This document shows, one piece after another, positions 8,140 through 17,514 of a stretch of DNA of 37,050 nucleotides (positions within the stretch are counted from its first letter, which is position 1; every line of letters begins with the position of its first letter). Source of the stretch: Puniceicoccaceae bacterium (lineage in GTDB: Bacteria; Verrucomicrobiota; Verrucomicrobiia; Opitutales; Coraliomargaritaceae). Location of the stretch: contig PBYS01000090.1 in NCBI GenBank assembly GCA_002729725.1, forward strand, positions 1 through 37,050, read 5' to 3'. The notes below the pieces were generated by a model. It did not search any database, had not been told where the DNA came from, and worked only from the letters and a program-made list of their open reading frames with translations. Made by a program: the position numbers and the translations under genes.

Positions 8140-10046
8140 ATGAGTATATCGCTAATTGTTTTCTAGCTGCGTTTTTTTTCAAATTGCAGTCTTTTTGCTG
8201 CCAACACCGCAGATGGCTTCCGCTACGCCATGGATGGGGCTTCGGCTCAAGGCGACTATATCGAACTCATTCTCGATGGTGGCGGTCTTGATTTTTCCGC
8301 GACTGATATCGCGATCAATTTTGAGATGCTGTCCACTCGTGCCTCCACGGCCACGGACAAGCACACAACTTTGATCGGGTATGACGGTGAGGACGAGATC
8401 TTCCGTTTGAAATACGTTTCGCATACGACATACGCGCAGGACATCATTACCGTGACGACCGGCGATGGCGACGAGTCGATGGGCTTCACGCCCTTGAAAC
8501 ACATCGCGCCGACGGTCACGCCTTCGGGCCTGCAAGATTTCCGAATTATGCTCTCGGGCAATCAGGTGAGTTTAAGCGGCTCCAGCTTGACCGCGCAAGA
8601 CGGGCCCGTGCTCAATGCCACACAAACCCTGACCTCGCTGCGTTGGGAAAGTACCGGTCCGAGCACTGATAACCAGGGCTTCTGGCTCGACGATGTTCAT
8701 ATCCGCAACGGTTTGCCCAGTGCGCCACGTGCCGCGAACGATCGGCCCAATATCATCTTCATGTTGATGGACGACATGGGCTATAGCGATGTCAGTGCTT
8801 ATGGAGGAGCGGCACTCGACACGCCCAACCTGGATACTCTGGCAGCCGATGGACTCCAGTTTACCTCCTTTTATCTGCCCGGAAATGTCTGCTCGCCGAC
8901 GCGTGCTTCATTCCTGACCGGCGCTTATCCGCAGCGCTGCGGCATGCCCTTTGCCCATAATAGTCAGGCGAGCGAGAACAACTGGTTCTTGGGCCTCGAT
9001 CCGGATGAGATTACCATCGCAGAGCAATGTCGCAGCCGGGGCTACAAAACCTTTATGGTCGGTAAGTGGCACCTCGGCGATTTGGATGTTTACCTCCCGC
9101 ATAACCAAGGCTTTGACCACTTCTTTGGAACGCATGGCAATGGTGGAGCCGTCTACGATGATCGAGAGGTTGCCTATGCGTCCTTTCCTGCGTCCACATT
9201 GACCTCGCTGTATACGCAGCGAGTGCGACAGCACATTCGCGACTCCAAGGATCGTCCGTTTTTTATCTACTATCCGCATAACTATCCGCACGATCCTTTC
9301 CAAGAGGGCAATGCATTTGATGGCTCTTCCGGAGCGAATGGATCAACGAACAAGAAACGACGCTCTGATGCACTTAAAGAAGTGGATTGGGGCATCGGCC
9401 AGATCATTGCTGAGCTGGAGGCGCAAGGTATACTGGAAAATACCCTGTTTGTGTTTAGCTCGGATAACGGTGCGACACCTCCCTACGCAAGTCACGGCAA
9501 CGTTCCGTTTCGAGGTAGTAAATATGTGACTTGGGATGGCGGCCACCGAGTGCCCTTTATCATCTATTGGAAAGGGCAGATTATTACGCCGGCAGAGCTG
9601 GATTCGCCACAAGTCTGGGCGATGGATGTGTTCCCGACCATCAGCGAATTGATCGGCGCGCCGATGCCGACCGACCGTGTGTATGACGGCACTAGTTTGG
9701 CACCATTGTTGACGGATTAGTCGATCGCACGCGCTGCGGATGAGACCTTCTACTACTACAACGGGGATAACCTGCAATGCGTCCGCGAGGGCGATTGGAA
9801 ACTACATGTGCCGCGCACTAGATTCCAAGTGCCTTGGTGGGATCAGATGGGGCCTCCCAACAATGACCCGCCATCAGACTATAAACTGTATTACACCGGC
9901 ACGGTGACGGACCCGTTACGGGCGCTGCGCCCGATCCGGGCGAGACCACCGATCTGTCGGCAACGTATCCCGACATTGTGGCCGACCTGACTGCCAAAGC
10001 TGAGGCCATACGTCTCGAGTTGGGAGATGCGGATCCTGAGGATGGG
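8140..10046 (+). pseudogene. Sulfatase pseudogene 1 (LamG-like domain plus S1 sulfatase)
   Basis: An ATG at 8140 starts a signal-like peptide (MSISLIVF) that is cut by TAG at 8164-8166. The same frame resumes and encodes a LamG-like N-terminal domain (about 8210-8730), then a sulfatase from RPNIIFMLMDDMGYSDV. The active-site motif C-S-P-T-R (in NVCSPTRASFLTG) is intact, as are KWHL and SSDNG. A second in-frame TAG lies at 9718-9720, and the next codons continue the fold (DETFYYYNGDNLQCVREGDWKLH). The frame then shifts between about 9900 and 9932 to give DPGETTDLSATYPDIVADL. At about 10044 the tail is joined in frame to the middle of a second sulfatase. The longest remaining open frame is 8230-9720. 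The ancestor was a secreted sulfatase; this copy should not make a full enzyme. Confidence 0.8.
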
Positions 10047-11230
10047 GCATTGATGACGGGGAGCTACCCCAAGCGTATCGGCTTGGCGGGCGGCGTTTTT
10101 CTTGCCGCCGACCACCATGGCTTGCACCCGGATGAAATCACCCTCGCCGAACTGATGAAATCTGCGGGCTACGCTACGGGGATGTTTGGTAAGTGGCATC
10201 TCGGGGATCAGCCAGAGTTTTTACCGACGCGTCAGGGCTTTGATGAATTCTTTGGCCTGCCTTACAGTCATGATATTCATCCCTATCATACCAATCCCAA
10301 GCACCATTTCCCGCCGCTGCCTTTGATGGAAATGGAGACCGTGATCGAAGCGGAGCCTGATGCGGATTACTTGACCCAACGGATCACCGAGCGTGCGGTC
10401 GACTTCATCGGGCGTCATAAAGACGAGGCCTTTTTCCTCTATGTGCCGCATCCGGTACCGCATCGCCCGATCCATATGTCACCGGCATTTATGCAACAGG
10501 CGCCGGAGGCCATTCTCGCGAATCTGAAAAATGAAACCAGCGTCGATTACAAGACCCGCGACAAGCTTTACAATTATGCGATTCGCGAGATCGACTGGTC
10601 GGTGGGCAGATCCTCGATGCCTTGAAGGCGAATGGTGTCGATGAAAACACCGTCGTGATTTTCACCTCGGACAATGGGCCGTCGGTTGGACATGCCGAGC
10701 CCTACAGTGGCAAGAAGGGGAGTAGTTTCGAAGGCGGGCAACGTGTGCCGACAGTGATTCGCTGGCCGGGGACGAATCCGGTCGCGCAGACAAATGACGA
10801 GCTAATGACAGCCATGGATCTGCTGCCAACCTTCGCCAAGCTGGCAGGGGCGGAACTGTCGGACGATCGCGTGATTGACGGAAAAGACATTCTACCCGTG
10901 CTGACTGAAAATGCCCGCAGCCCACACGACGTTTTTTTCTATTACAAAGGCGACGATCTCAAGGCCGTCCGCTCGGGGCCATGGAAATTACATTTCGGCA
11001 AAGTGAATGGCAAAGACAAGGCCCGTCGCGGCAAAGGATCGAGCTCACCGATTATGGCTTTGTATCGTCTCGATGAAGATCCGGCTGAGCGTCATAACTT
11101 ATTCAACGCACAGCCCGAAATCGCTGAGCAACTCCAAGCACATGCCGAAGCCTTCGAGCTCGAACTCAAACAAAACAGTCGACCCGCTGGATGGGTGGAC
11201 GAGGCTCATCCGCTGACTTTGTTAAAGTAA
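10047..11230 (+). pseudogene. Sulfatase pseudogene 2 (N terminus deleted, frameshifted)
   Basis: The visible protein begins inside the family block ALMTGSYPKRIGLAGGVF, which in an intact enzyme follows the C-x-P-x-R cysteine motif. The signal peptide, first metal ligands and active-site cysteine are therefore gone. The rest is well conserved: MFGKWHLGDQPEFLPTRQGFDEFFGLPYSHDI, FLYVPHPVPH, IFTSDNG, GGQRVPTVIRWPG and WKLHFGK. One base is missing near 10602: DWSVG is followed by RSSMP and a stop, while the next frame gives ILDALKANGVDENTVV. The two pieces are open as 9978-10625 and 10622-11230. The gene ends normally with [15 protein letters not shown] and TAA. The fold resembles N-acetylglucosamine- or galactose-6-sulfatase-like S1 enzymes, but I cannot assign a substrate. 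Confidence 0.8.
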
Positions 11231-11256
11231 ATAAGCTCTATCGAATAAATTTTATT

Positions 11257-12044
11257 ATGAGAATCCGATCATTCATCGTCTTCGCGAGTGCCCTTTGGTT
11301 GGCTCCTCTTTGGGCTGTCGCAGCGAAACAGTCCGCTGTGGCTAGTCAGTCGAAACCAAATATCATCCTGATCTTCGCCGACGACCTCGGTTACGGAGAT
11401 TTGGGATGCTATGGCGGGCCTGTGGCGACGCCGACCCTCGATCGTCTGGCGGCCGAGGGCTTACGCGCCACGGATTGCCTAGTGGCTGCCAATGTCTGTG
11501 GTTCCTCGCGCGCGGCGCTGATGACAGGGCGCTTGCCCGCCATTTTCTATTGGCCAGGGCAGATCCCTGCGGGACAGGTATCCGATGCGATGATTAGCAG
11601 CATGGATTTGCTGCCCTCCTTTGCCGGGCTGGCGGGGGCGGCACTCCCACAGAATGTCACACTCGACGGAACGAATATTTTCGATCTGTTGAGCGGAAAA
11701 ACAGAGCAAAGCCCGCGGGATTATTTTTACTATTACAACGGCGTGCACCTGCAGGCGGTGCGTAATGAGAAGTGGAAACTGCACTTCCCGAGGACGGCGA
11801 AGGAGCAACCGTATTGGGCCAAGAAAGATAGTGCCCAGCGGGTGTATACGACGCTGAAACAGCCGCTCCTATTTCGGATGGATTCGGACGCCGGTGAAAA
11901 AAGAACGTCTATGCGCAGCATCCGGAAATCGTCGCAGAGTTGAGCAAAGTGGCCGATCGCGCTCGCGCGGAACTCGGGGATATTGATCGCAACGGCTCCG
12001 ATCAACGGCCGCATGGACTCGAAAATCCGCAGGATAAAAAATAA
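11257..12044 (+). pseudogene. Sulfatase pseudogene 3 (large internal deletion, frameshift)
   Basis: The gene starts with a good signal peptide ([23 protein letters not shown]) and the sulfatase strand [22 protein letters not shown]. The motif is C-G-S-S-R in [16 protein letters not shown], with serine where proline is usual. Immediately after MTGRLPA (near 11540) the sequence jumps to [33 protein letters not shown], a block that normally lies some 200 or more residues later. The central catalytic half, including the KWHL and SSDNG regions, is therefore missing. A second lesion lies at the run of six A at 11897-11902. The open frame ends at 11943, but the next frame gives [38 protein letters not shown] and stops at 12044. 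It cannot encode an active enzyme. Confidence 0.82.
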
Positions 12045-12136
12045 TTGCTGGCGTGGGGGCGGGACAAGTGTCCCGACTCCTATGCGAAGTTATCACAATG
12101 GGAGCATGGACACTTGTCCATAAACTAAAAACGAAT

Positions 12137-13604
12137 ATGAAATTACTATTTAAAATTAAGCTTCTTGTGCTCGGCTTTCTGTTGGCCGCCGTCTGCAGTG
12201 CAGGTGTCGATAAACCCAACGTGATCTTCATTCTCATGGATGATATGGGCTACAGCGATGTGAGTTGCTATGGTGCGACGAAGGTGAGCACACCCCATAT
12301 CGACCGCATGGCAGCGGAGGGGATGCAGTTTACCGATTTTCATACGGGCGCCTCGATCTGCTCGCCCTCGCGTGCCGCTTTTATGACGGGCGCCTACCCG
12401 CAGCGCAATGGCCTCTACATGGGGATCAATCCAAAGCGTGAAGCACATTGGTTCCTCGGTCTGAACCCCGACGAGATCACGATTCCCGAGCAATTCAAGC
12501 AGCAGGGCTACACCACTGCGATGGTGGGCAAGTGGCACCTCGGCATGCAGGAGCCCTTCCTTTACTGGAACCAAGGCTTTGATCACTATTACGGTGCGCC
12601 TGAAAATATGGGAAATGACAAGCGCTTTTATGATGAGCGGGAAGTCGTTTACAAAAACACGCCGCTGGCCAAGCTGACCGAGCTCTACACCGCGCGCATG
12701 GTGAAACATATCGAAGACTTCACCCGTTCGGCTCGCTCAGGGCAGGAGGCTTCGCCATTCTTTATTTATTTCGCGCACAACTATCCGCACACGCCGTATC
12801 AAGCCGGTCCTAAATTCCGAGGCTCTTCCAAAGATGGCACGCGTGGCGATATTATACAGGAAGTGGACTGGGGAATCGGTGAAATCCTGAAGGCGCTCGA
12901 AGACAATGGTATTTTGGAAAATACACTGGTGATCTTCAGCTCGGATAATGGCCCCGTTGCGGAGCAGTATGCGCAGCCTTACAGCGGCACTAAATTCGTT
13001 TCCATTGAAGGGGGGGCATCGCGTGCCTTTTATTCTTTACTGGAAGGGCCGGATTCAGCCCGAAGTTTCAGACGTGCCCGTGCTGGCAATGGACCTGTTC
13101 CCGACCTTGAGCGAGTTGATCGGTGCAGCGCTGCCCAGTGATCGGATTTACGATGGTGTGAGTTTGACCCCCTTGTTTGAGGGCGGCGAATTAACGCGCC
13201 CGGAGCTGGAACGGTTTTATTATTATAACTGCGAAAACCTGCAGGCCGTGCGTGTGGGAGATTGGAAACATCTGTCGACGGATCCCGCGGAACACAATAA
13301 TGTTGCGGCGGAGCATCCCGAACGTGTCTCTGAAATGATGGCACTCGCCGAGCAAACCCGCGAGGAGTTGGGCGAATACATGAAGCGCGGTAGTGAACAA
13401 CGCGCGACCGGAACTCTGTTCCTCGAAGTGCCCATCTTAAGCAACCATACTACCGACTGGGCGAACTTGTCCGATGCGGAAAAAGGTCGCGCCAAAACGG
13501 AATTCCCACGCGGACATGCTTCCAGAAAAAAAGAAGAACAAGCTATAAGTAGGCGGGGGAGGCGAGAATCTAGGCCTCGTTTAGTCTCGGAAATTTGTCA
13601 TTAG
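12137..13604 (+). pseudogene. Sulfatase pseudogene 4 (poly-G frameshift, small deletion)
   Basis: The start ATG is taken at 12137 because a signal peptide follows (MKLLFKIKLLVLGFLLAAVCSAG). The sulfatase is conserved up to KFVSIEGG: PNVIFILMDDMGYSDV, the C-S-P-S-R motif in SICSPSRAAFMTG, KWHLG and SSDNG. A run of seven G at 13010-13016 puts the frame out by one; with six G the protein continues as GGHRVPFILYWKGRIQPEVSDVPVLAMDLFPTLSELIG. A further stretch seems to be missing at about 13268, where DWK is joined straight to HLSTDPAEHNN without the usual linker. The final residues run on to 13604 with an unusual Arg-rich tail, so the natural stop may also be lost. This is the least damaged of the four; one extra G is the main lesion. 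Confidence 0.78.
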
Positions 13605-13614
13605 CAGGCGCAGT

Positions 13615-13628
13615 CATACAATTGTATG
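13615..13628. promoter_or_regulatory. Perfect 14-bp palindrome
   Basis: CATACAATTGTATG is a perfect palindrome, 153 bp upstream of the PEP-CTERM gene at 13782 and 11 bp after sulfatase pseudogene 4. The form fits a dimeric-regulator site such as a GntR-type operator. The rest of the 13605-13781 gap shows no gene. Confidence 0.35.
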
Positions 13629-13781
13629 CAAGGCACGAATAGGATACAGTTCCAGCAATTCAGTTGAGCACTGCGCTGACCTATCCACGACGAGTCATCA
13701 GGTGTACACATTATAGACGCTGCGATGGCATTTTGTTAATATCTAGATCTTACCAACTCAGTTTATTCACCCAATCTAACT

Positions 13782-14528
13782 ATGCTAAAGAAAAAATTAT
13801 TCCTCTTCGGTCTAGGCTGTGGAGCTGCATTTGCCAGCTCACAAGCCGCGACGATTGTTGGCTACGACTTCACTGCTGGGACGCCTCAAGATGCTTCATT
13901 CGAAGCGAGCAATGTCACCGCAAGCAGTTTTAATTTAAACGCGGCCAATACTGGCTTCGATTTCAACGATACCGTTGGTGATAGCGCCGGAACAACTGCT
14001 GGCATTGATTTTTCGGAAGCAGCTGGTAATTTTCGTGCGACCAATGGTTTGCTACTAAACGGCAATCGCGACGCTACGATTGCGGCCGGAGATTATTTTT
14101 CGTTCACGCTAACTCCCGATACTGGATTTGAGATGAATTTGGACACGATTTTATTCAGCGCGTCCAGGGCAGGCAACAATACTAAAAGTGCTGAATCGTT
14201 TGCCTTGATGTCTTCGATTACTGGTTTTGAGGACACTGATACGTCCGTCTATCTAGGAGCCGTCACGACAGTTGCAGGCGGGCTCAATCCGTATCAACAG
14301 TTTTCGGTTGATGTCTCTGGAGTATCCGCCTTCCAAAATATTACAACAGCTACAGAGTTTCGTGTTTATGTTTGGGGAGGGACCGGTGGCGTTTCGTCTT
14401 CTGCAATTAATTACGATAATGTTGGTGTGATTGGTGACGTATCAGCAGTTCCTGAGCCAGGCACCTACGCCTTGTTGGCTGGTTGCCTAGCGCTGAGCTC
14501 GGTGATGCTGCGCCGTCGCCGCGACTAG
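13782..14528 (+). CDS. PEP-CTERM secreted protein
   Basis: This 248-residue protein has a signal peptide (KKKLFLFGLGCGAAFASSQAA) and ends with the PEP-CTERM signal VPEPGTYALLAGCLALSSVMLRRRRD: the PEP motif, a hydrophobic helix and an arginine cluster. The body is rich in small and acidic residues (T, A, G, N, D, S) and looks like a beta-sandwich. I see no catalytic signature. It is intact although both neighbours are pseudogenes. A strong terminator follows directly, so it is probably transcribed alone. A surface or extracellular-matrix role is likely for this class, with the sorting enzyme encoded elsewhere. Confidence 0.88.
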   Translation: MLKKKLFLFGLGCGAAFASSQAATIVGYDFTAGTPQDASFEASNVTASSFNLNAANTGFDFNDTVGDSAGTTAGIDFSEAAGNFRATNGLLLNGNRDATIAAGDYFSFTLTPDTGFEMNLDTILFSASRAGNNTKSAESFALMSSITGFEDTDTSVYLGAVTTVAGGLNPYQQFSVDVSGVSAFQNITTATEFRVYVWGGTGGVSSSAINYDNVGVIGDVSAVPEPGTYALLAGCLALSSVMLRRRRD

Positions 14529-14552
14529 TGCATACTAGCTTATTCTTTTTCC

Positions 14553-14592
14553 AAAAAGTTTCCAAGTCCTGCTGGGCTGGGAAACTTTTTTT
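14553..14592 (+). terminator. Intrinsic terminator after PEP-CTERM gene
   Basis: AAAAAGTTTCC pairs with GGAAACTTTTT. The stem is extended inside by AGTCC/GGGCT with one G-T pair, and a run of seven T follows. It lies 25 bp after the stop codon. Confidence 0.9.
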
Positions 14593-14665
14593 ACTTATCG
14601 ACGTTCATTGCAAAAAAACGTGGTGTGCTCGCTTGCGAGCGCTTGTACTTTAAACTGTGGGTCTG

Positions 14666-16531
14666 ATGTCTACGCATATTTTTAAACTTCCGTGTCTCGT
14701 TTTGCTTGCGTGCTCACAGCTCTGCCTATCTGCGCAGGCCGCGAGTTATTGTGTGGCCCCTGACGGGGATGATCGCAATGCGGGCACGTCGCCCGAGCAG
14801 CCCTTTGCCTTGATTCAACGTGCGGTGGATGTGATGCGGCCGGGTGATACCTGCTATATTCGAGCTGGGGTGTATCGGGAGACAATTGATCTGGCGGGGA
14901 AGGCGGGCTTATCCGGGCAGCCGATCACCTTGACGAATTATATGGCCGAACAGGTGATCTTAGACGGCACGGTTCAAATTGACAGCGCATGGACACTCGA
15001 TGAGGGCGAAGTTTACAAAACGACACTGCCACAGAATGTGACTCAGTTGTTTGTCGACGATGAATTAATGACACTCGCCCGTTTTCCCAATGCACAGGCT
15101 TTTCCGATACCGTGTGGCACCGGACGGCGGCGCGTTGCTTTCGCTCGCGGGATTCGACGAACGGACACGTAATCGATGGCAGTGTGGATGAAAGGTCGAT
15201 TGCGGCCGCGGGCTTTTCGTTCAACGATTGCGTGGCTCTACTTAATTTTGGCGCACATGCCACGGCGTCACGGCTCGTTGAAAATCATGCCGTGGGCTCA
15301 TCAGAGTTTGACTACAGCCCTGAGCTGAAGAAATACAAAACCACGCTCAATTACTTCTTTGAGGGTGGGGTGGGCAACGCTGAGCGGGCGTTGTTAGATA
15401 GCGCGCAGGAATGGGCCTACGACGAAAGCACCAAGACGCTTTATTTATGGGCGGACGACGGCCTGAATCCGACCGGCCGCGAAATCTATGGGAAAGTGCA
15501 AAGCTACGCCATCGTCGGCGATGCCGAGACTCAACACATTGTGATCGATGGTTTGAATTTCTTTGCCACCACATTCTCGTTTACACAGTCGGACCACATT
15601 ACGATCCAGAATTGTGATTTCAGTTACTATGCGGCATCGAAGCGCGCACTGGGCATCTTAGGACCGTCGGAGACCGCACACTTTACCGAAACAGAGGATG
15701 ACTTTTGCAGGGATATCCTTGTCAATGACTGGCAATGCGCAAGGCTTTTCAGCGAATCGTTCTATTGAAGGTCCTTCGCGTAAGTTTAAGCCTGAAGGTT
15801 ATGATCCCGCATCGATCGAAAATATTATCTGCGAGTTTAATTTTCACACCGCTTGTGGGCTACTGCACACTGACGGGTCCTCCATGTATATGCCTGATGC
15901 TCATGTCATGGAATCTGTGATACGATACAATTGGTTTATTGGCAATGGGCAACGGGACTTTCGGTGGGATGGTAACAATCGTCCCTTGCTCGGAGTGCAT
16001 GGAAATCTCTATCGGAATGTCGCGATGGATACGGGAGTGAAGCGCATGTCGCCATCCGGCGGGAATGGATTTCGAGTAAAAGGGAGCTATCACGAGGTGT
16101 ATCACAATCTCGGTCTTGGACGAGGAGCTGAACTCAACATTGCCACGGAAAAGGGCGGCAACGCCGAAACGATCACTCGCAATAATGCCGCCTCGCACTT
16201 TACGGATCAACCAATTCCCGGTGTCAGTTCTCACAACTATGTCGCTCGCAAAGAGGAGCGCCGCATACAGGAGCTACTGCGTGATTTGGAGAATTGGGAC
16301 TTCCGCCCCAAGGCCAATGCACTTAGTTTAATTGATCAAGGCACACCGGCCACTTGCTCCATTCGAGGAGAGCCAGTGGCAGTTTCGCAGCGATACTTCG
16401 GGCGTGCCCCGGATATTGGTGCCTATGAGTTTGGCGATGATTTTTACTGGATTCCAGGCCGGCAGACAGCCTCCGCTTCGATGCCTATTCCGAAAAATAG
16501 AGCGGGACAAGTGCCACTTGATGCCGTCTGA
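14666..16531 (+). pseudogene. Second beta-helix lyase-like gene, two frameshifts
   Basis: The product begins with a signal peptide (MSTHIFKLPCLVLLACSQLCLSAQA) and the classic opening of secreted parallel beta-helix enzymes (SYCVAPDGDDRNAGTSPEQPFALIQRAVDVMRPGDTCYIRAGVY). The frame breaks at the T run 15100-15103. With one more T it would continue SDTVWHRTAARCF, and the second frame carries the long middle (AAAGFSFNDCVALLNFGA, WAYDESTKTLYLWADDG, ITIQNCDFSYYA). A second break near 15740 leads to the third frame (GFSANRSIEGPSRKFKPEGYDPASIENI, HTACGLLHTDGSSMYMPDAHV), which runs to RAPDIGAYEFGDDFYW and TGA at 16531. The three open pieces are 14657-15172, 15112-15768 and 15698-16531. The fold suggests a polysaccharide lyase or hydrolase; family and substrate are not certain. 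It converges on the LamG gene with a 2-bp gap. Confidence 0.8.
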
Positions 16532-16533
16532 AG

Positions 16534-17430
16534 CTACGCCTTACGGCGGCGGAGGCAGACGAGCGTGCCAACTCCGGAAGCTAGCAGCAGAGCGAAAGCA
16601 GAAGGTTCTGGGATGACAACTCCGTTGGCTGCGATGGATGCGAGGGCAGTTGCGTCAAGCGCCTGATCGTAGATGGCTATATCATCAATCGTGCCGATGA
16701 ATTGCTTTTCAATATTGCTATTATTGGGCTGATTCATGCCAAAAATGATGGTGCCCTCAGTGGTGCCGGACTCAACACTTCCACTTAGATTGACCGTATG
16801 GTCGGTGCCGCCGGTCACATTGTAGAGGGTCCCATCGACGTAGAGATCGAGATCATGAAAGCTATCGCCTGTGGAGCTGTCGAAGATCACACCCACCATG
16901 TGAGTCGCACCATCGTTTAGGTTAACGGATCCTAGACCTAGATCGAATCCGGCTCCACTGGACATCTCCACGCGAAAATCCCCCGCGGAATTCACAAAGA
17001 AACGCAAATCCGCGCCTCCACTGCTTCCTTCGCTTGGTGAGTAGTTGAAGATGGTTTGGTCGGTGGCGGATGAGGTCTGGAACCATGAGAGGACCGTGAA
17101 GGAGCCGCTACCGCCGAAACCTGTGATGTCATCCGCTACCATATTGGAGTCGAAAGTCCCTGTCGTCGTCGTGAGCGCGCCGTTACCTGAGGGAGCGATT
17201 GCGCTGGCGCCGACTGCGGCGTCGCCCGAAAGCGTGCCAGCTGTTGCGGAATGGCTCTCGTCTGCGCTGTCCAAGTCCCAGTGGGCGATCAGTGCCGCGT
17301 GACTTGTGCTAGATGCTACCAGCGCAAGGCCGGCGCAGAACAGGAATTTTCCTGCACGGTGGGAGTTTAAATGGGTACGTTTGCTTGAGATTTGATTAGG
17401 CATTTCGAGTGGTAGAGCAGTGAGGGACAT
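16534..17430 (-). CDS. LamG-domain PEP-CTERM protein
   Basis: This protein of up to 298 residues has a signal peptide (KFLFCAGLALVASSTSHAA, after about 28 residues). A concanavalin-like LamG domain follows: LIAHWDLDSADESHSATAG, FTVLSWFQTSSATDQTIFNY, VGVIFDSSTGDSFHDLDLYVDGTLYN, FIGTIDDIAIYDQALDATAL. The end is a PEP-CTERM sorting signal (VIPEPSAFALLLASGVGTLVCLRRRKA). Such proteins probably bind glycans or other proteins outside the cell. The upstream residues MSLTALPLE before a second methionine may not be translated; the shorter start would leave a more normal signal peptide. It is divergent from the LacI-family gene, with an 84-bp gap that holds a probable LacI-type operator. Confidence 0.88.
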   Translation of the reverse strand: MSLTALPLEMPNQISSKRTHLNSHRAGKFLFCAGLALVASSTSHAALIAHWDLDSADESHSATAGTLSGDAAVGASAIAPSGNGALTTTTGTFDSNMVADDITGFGGSGSFTVLSWFQTSSATDQTIFNYSPSEGSSGGADLRFFVNSAGDFRVEMSSGAGFDLGLGSVNLNDGATHMVGVIFDSSTGDSFHDLDLYVDGTLYNVTGGTDHTVNLSGSVESGTTEGTIIFGMNQPNNSNIEKQFIGTIDDIAIYDQALDATALASIAANGVVIPEPSAFALLLASGVGTLVCLRRRKA

Positions 17431-17484
17431 AGTTTTGGAGGTTTAGGTTAAACAGCGTATAATTTTGAAGATTTCGGGGTAGAC

Positions 17485-17496
17485 ACAAGCGCTTCA
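17485..17496. promoter_or_regulatory. Probable LacI-family operator
   Basis: ACAAGCGCTTCA contains the perfect 8-bp palindrome AAGCGCTT with the central CG typical of LacI-family sites. It lies 18 bp before the regulator start codon and 54 bp before the divergent LamG gene, so it could control both. Confidence 0.5.
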
Positions 17497-17514
17497 AAAT
17501 GGTAGCTGTAACAA

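Noticed and set aside
8156..8374. Short open frame MFSSCVFFQIAVFLL as a separate small membrane protein
   Set aside because: Its hydrophobic stretch more likely belongs to the damaged signal peptide of sulfatase pseudogene 1; the rest is out-of-frame LamG sequence.
8164..9720. Reading the two in-frame TAG codons of sulfatase 1 as a recoded amino acid
   Set aside because: Intact genes in the window end with TAG (14528, 18567, 35245), and the neighbouring pseudogenes carry frameshifts and deletions that recoding cannot explain.
10590..10640. Programmed frameshift in sulfatase 2
   Set aside because: No slippery heptamer with a following structure is seen, and the gene has already lost its start and active-site cysteine.
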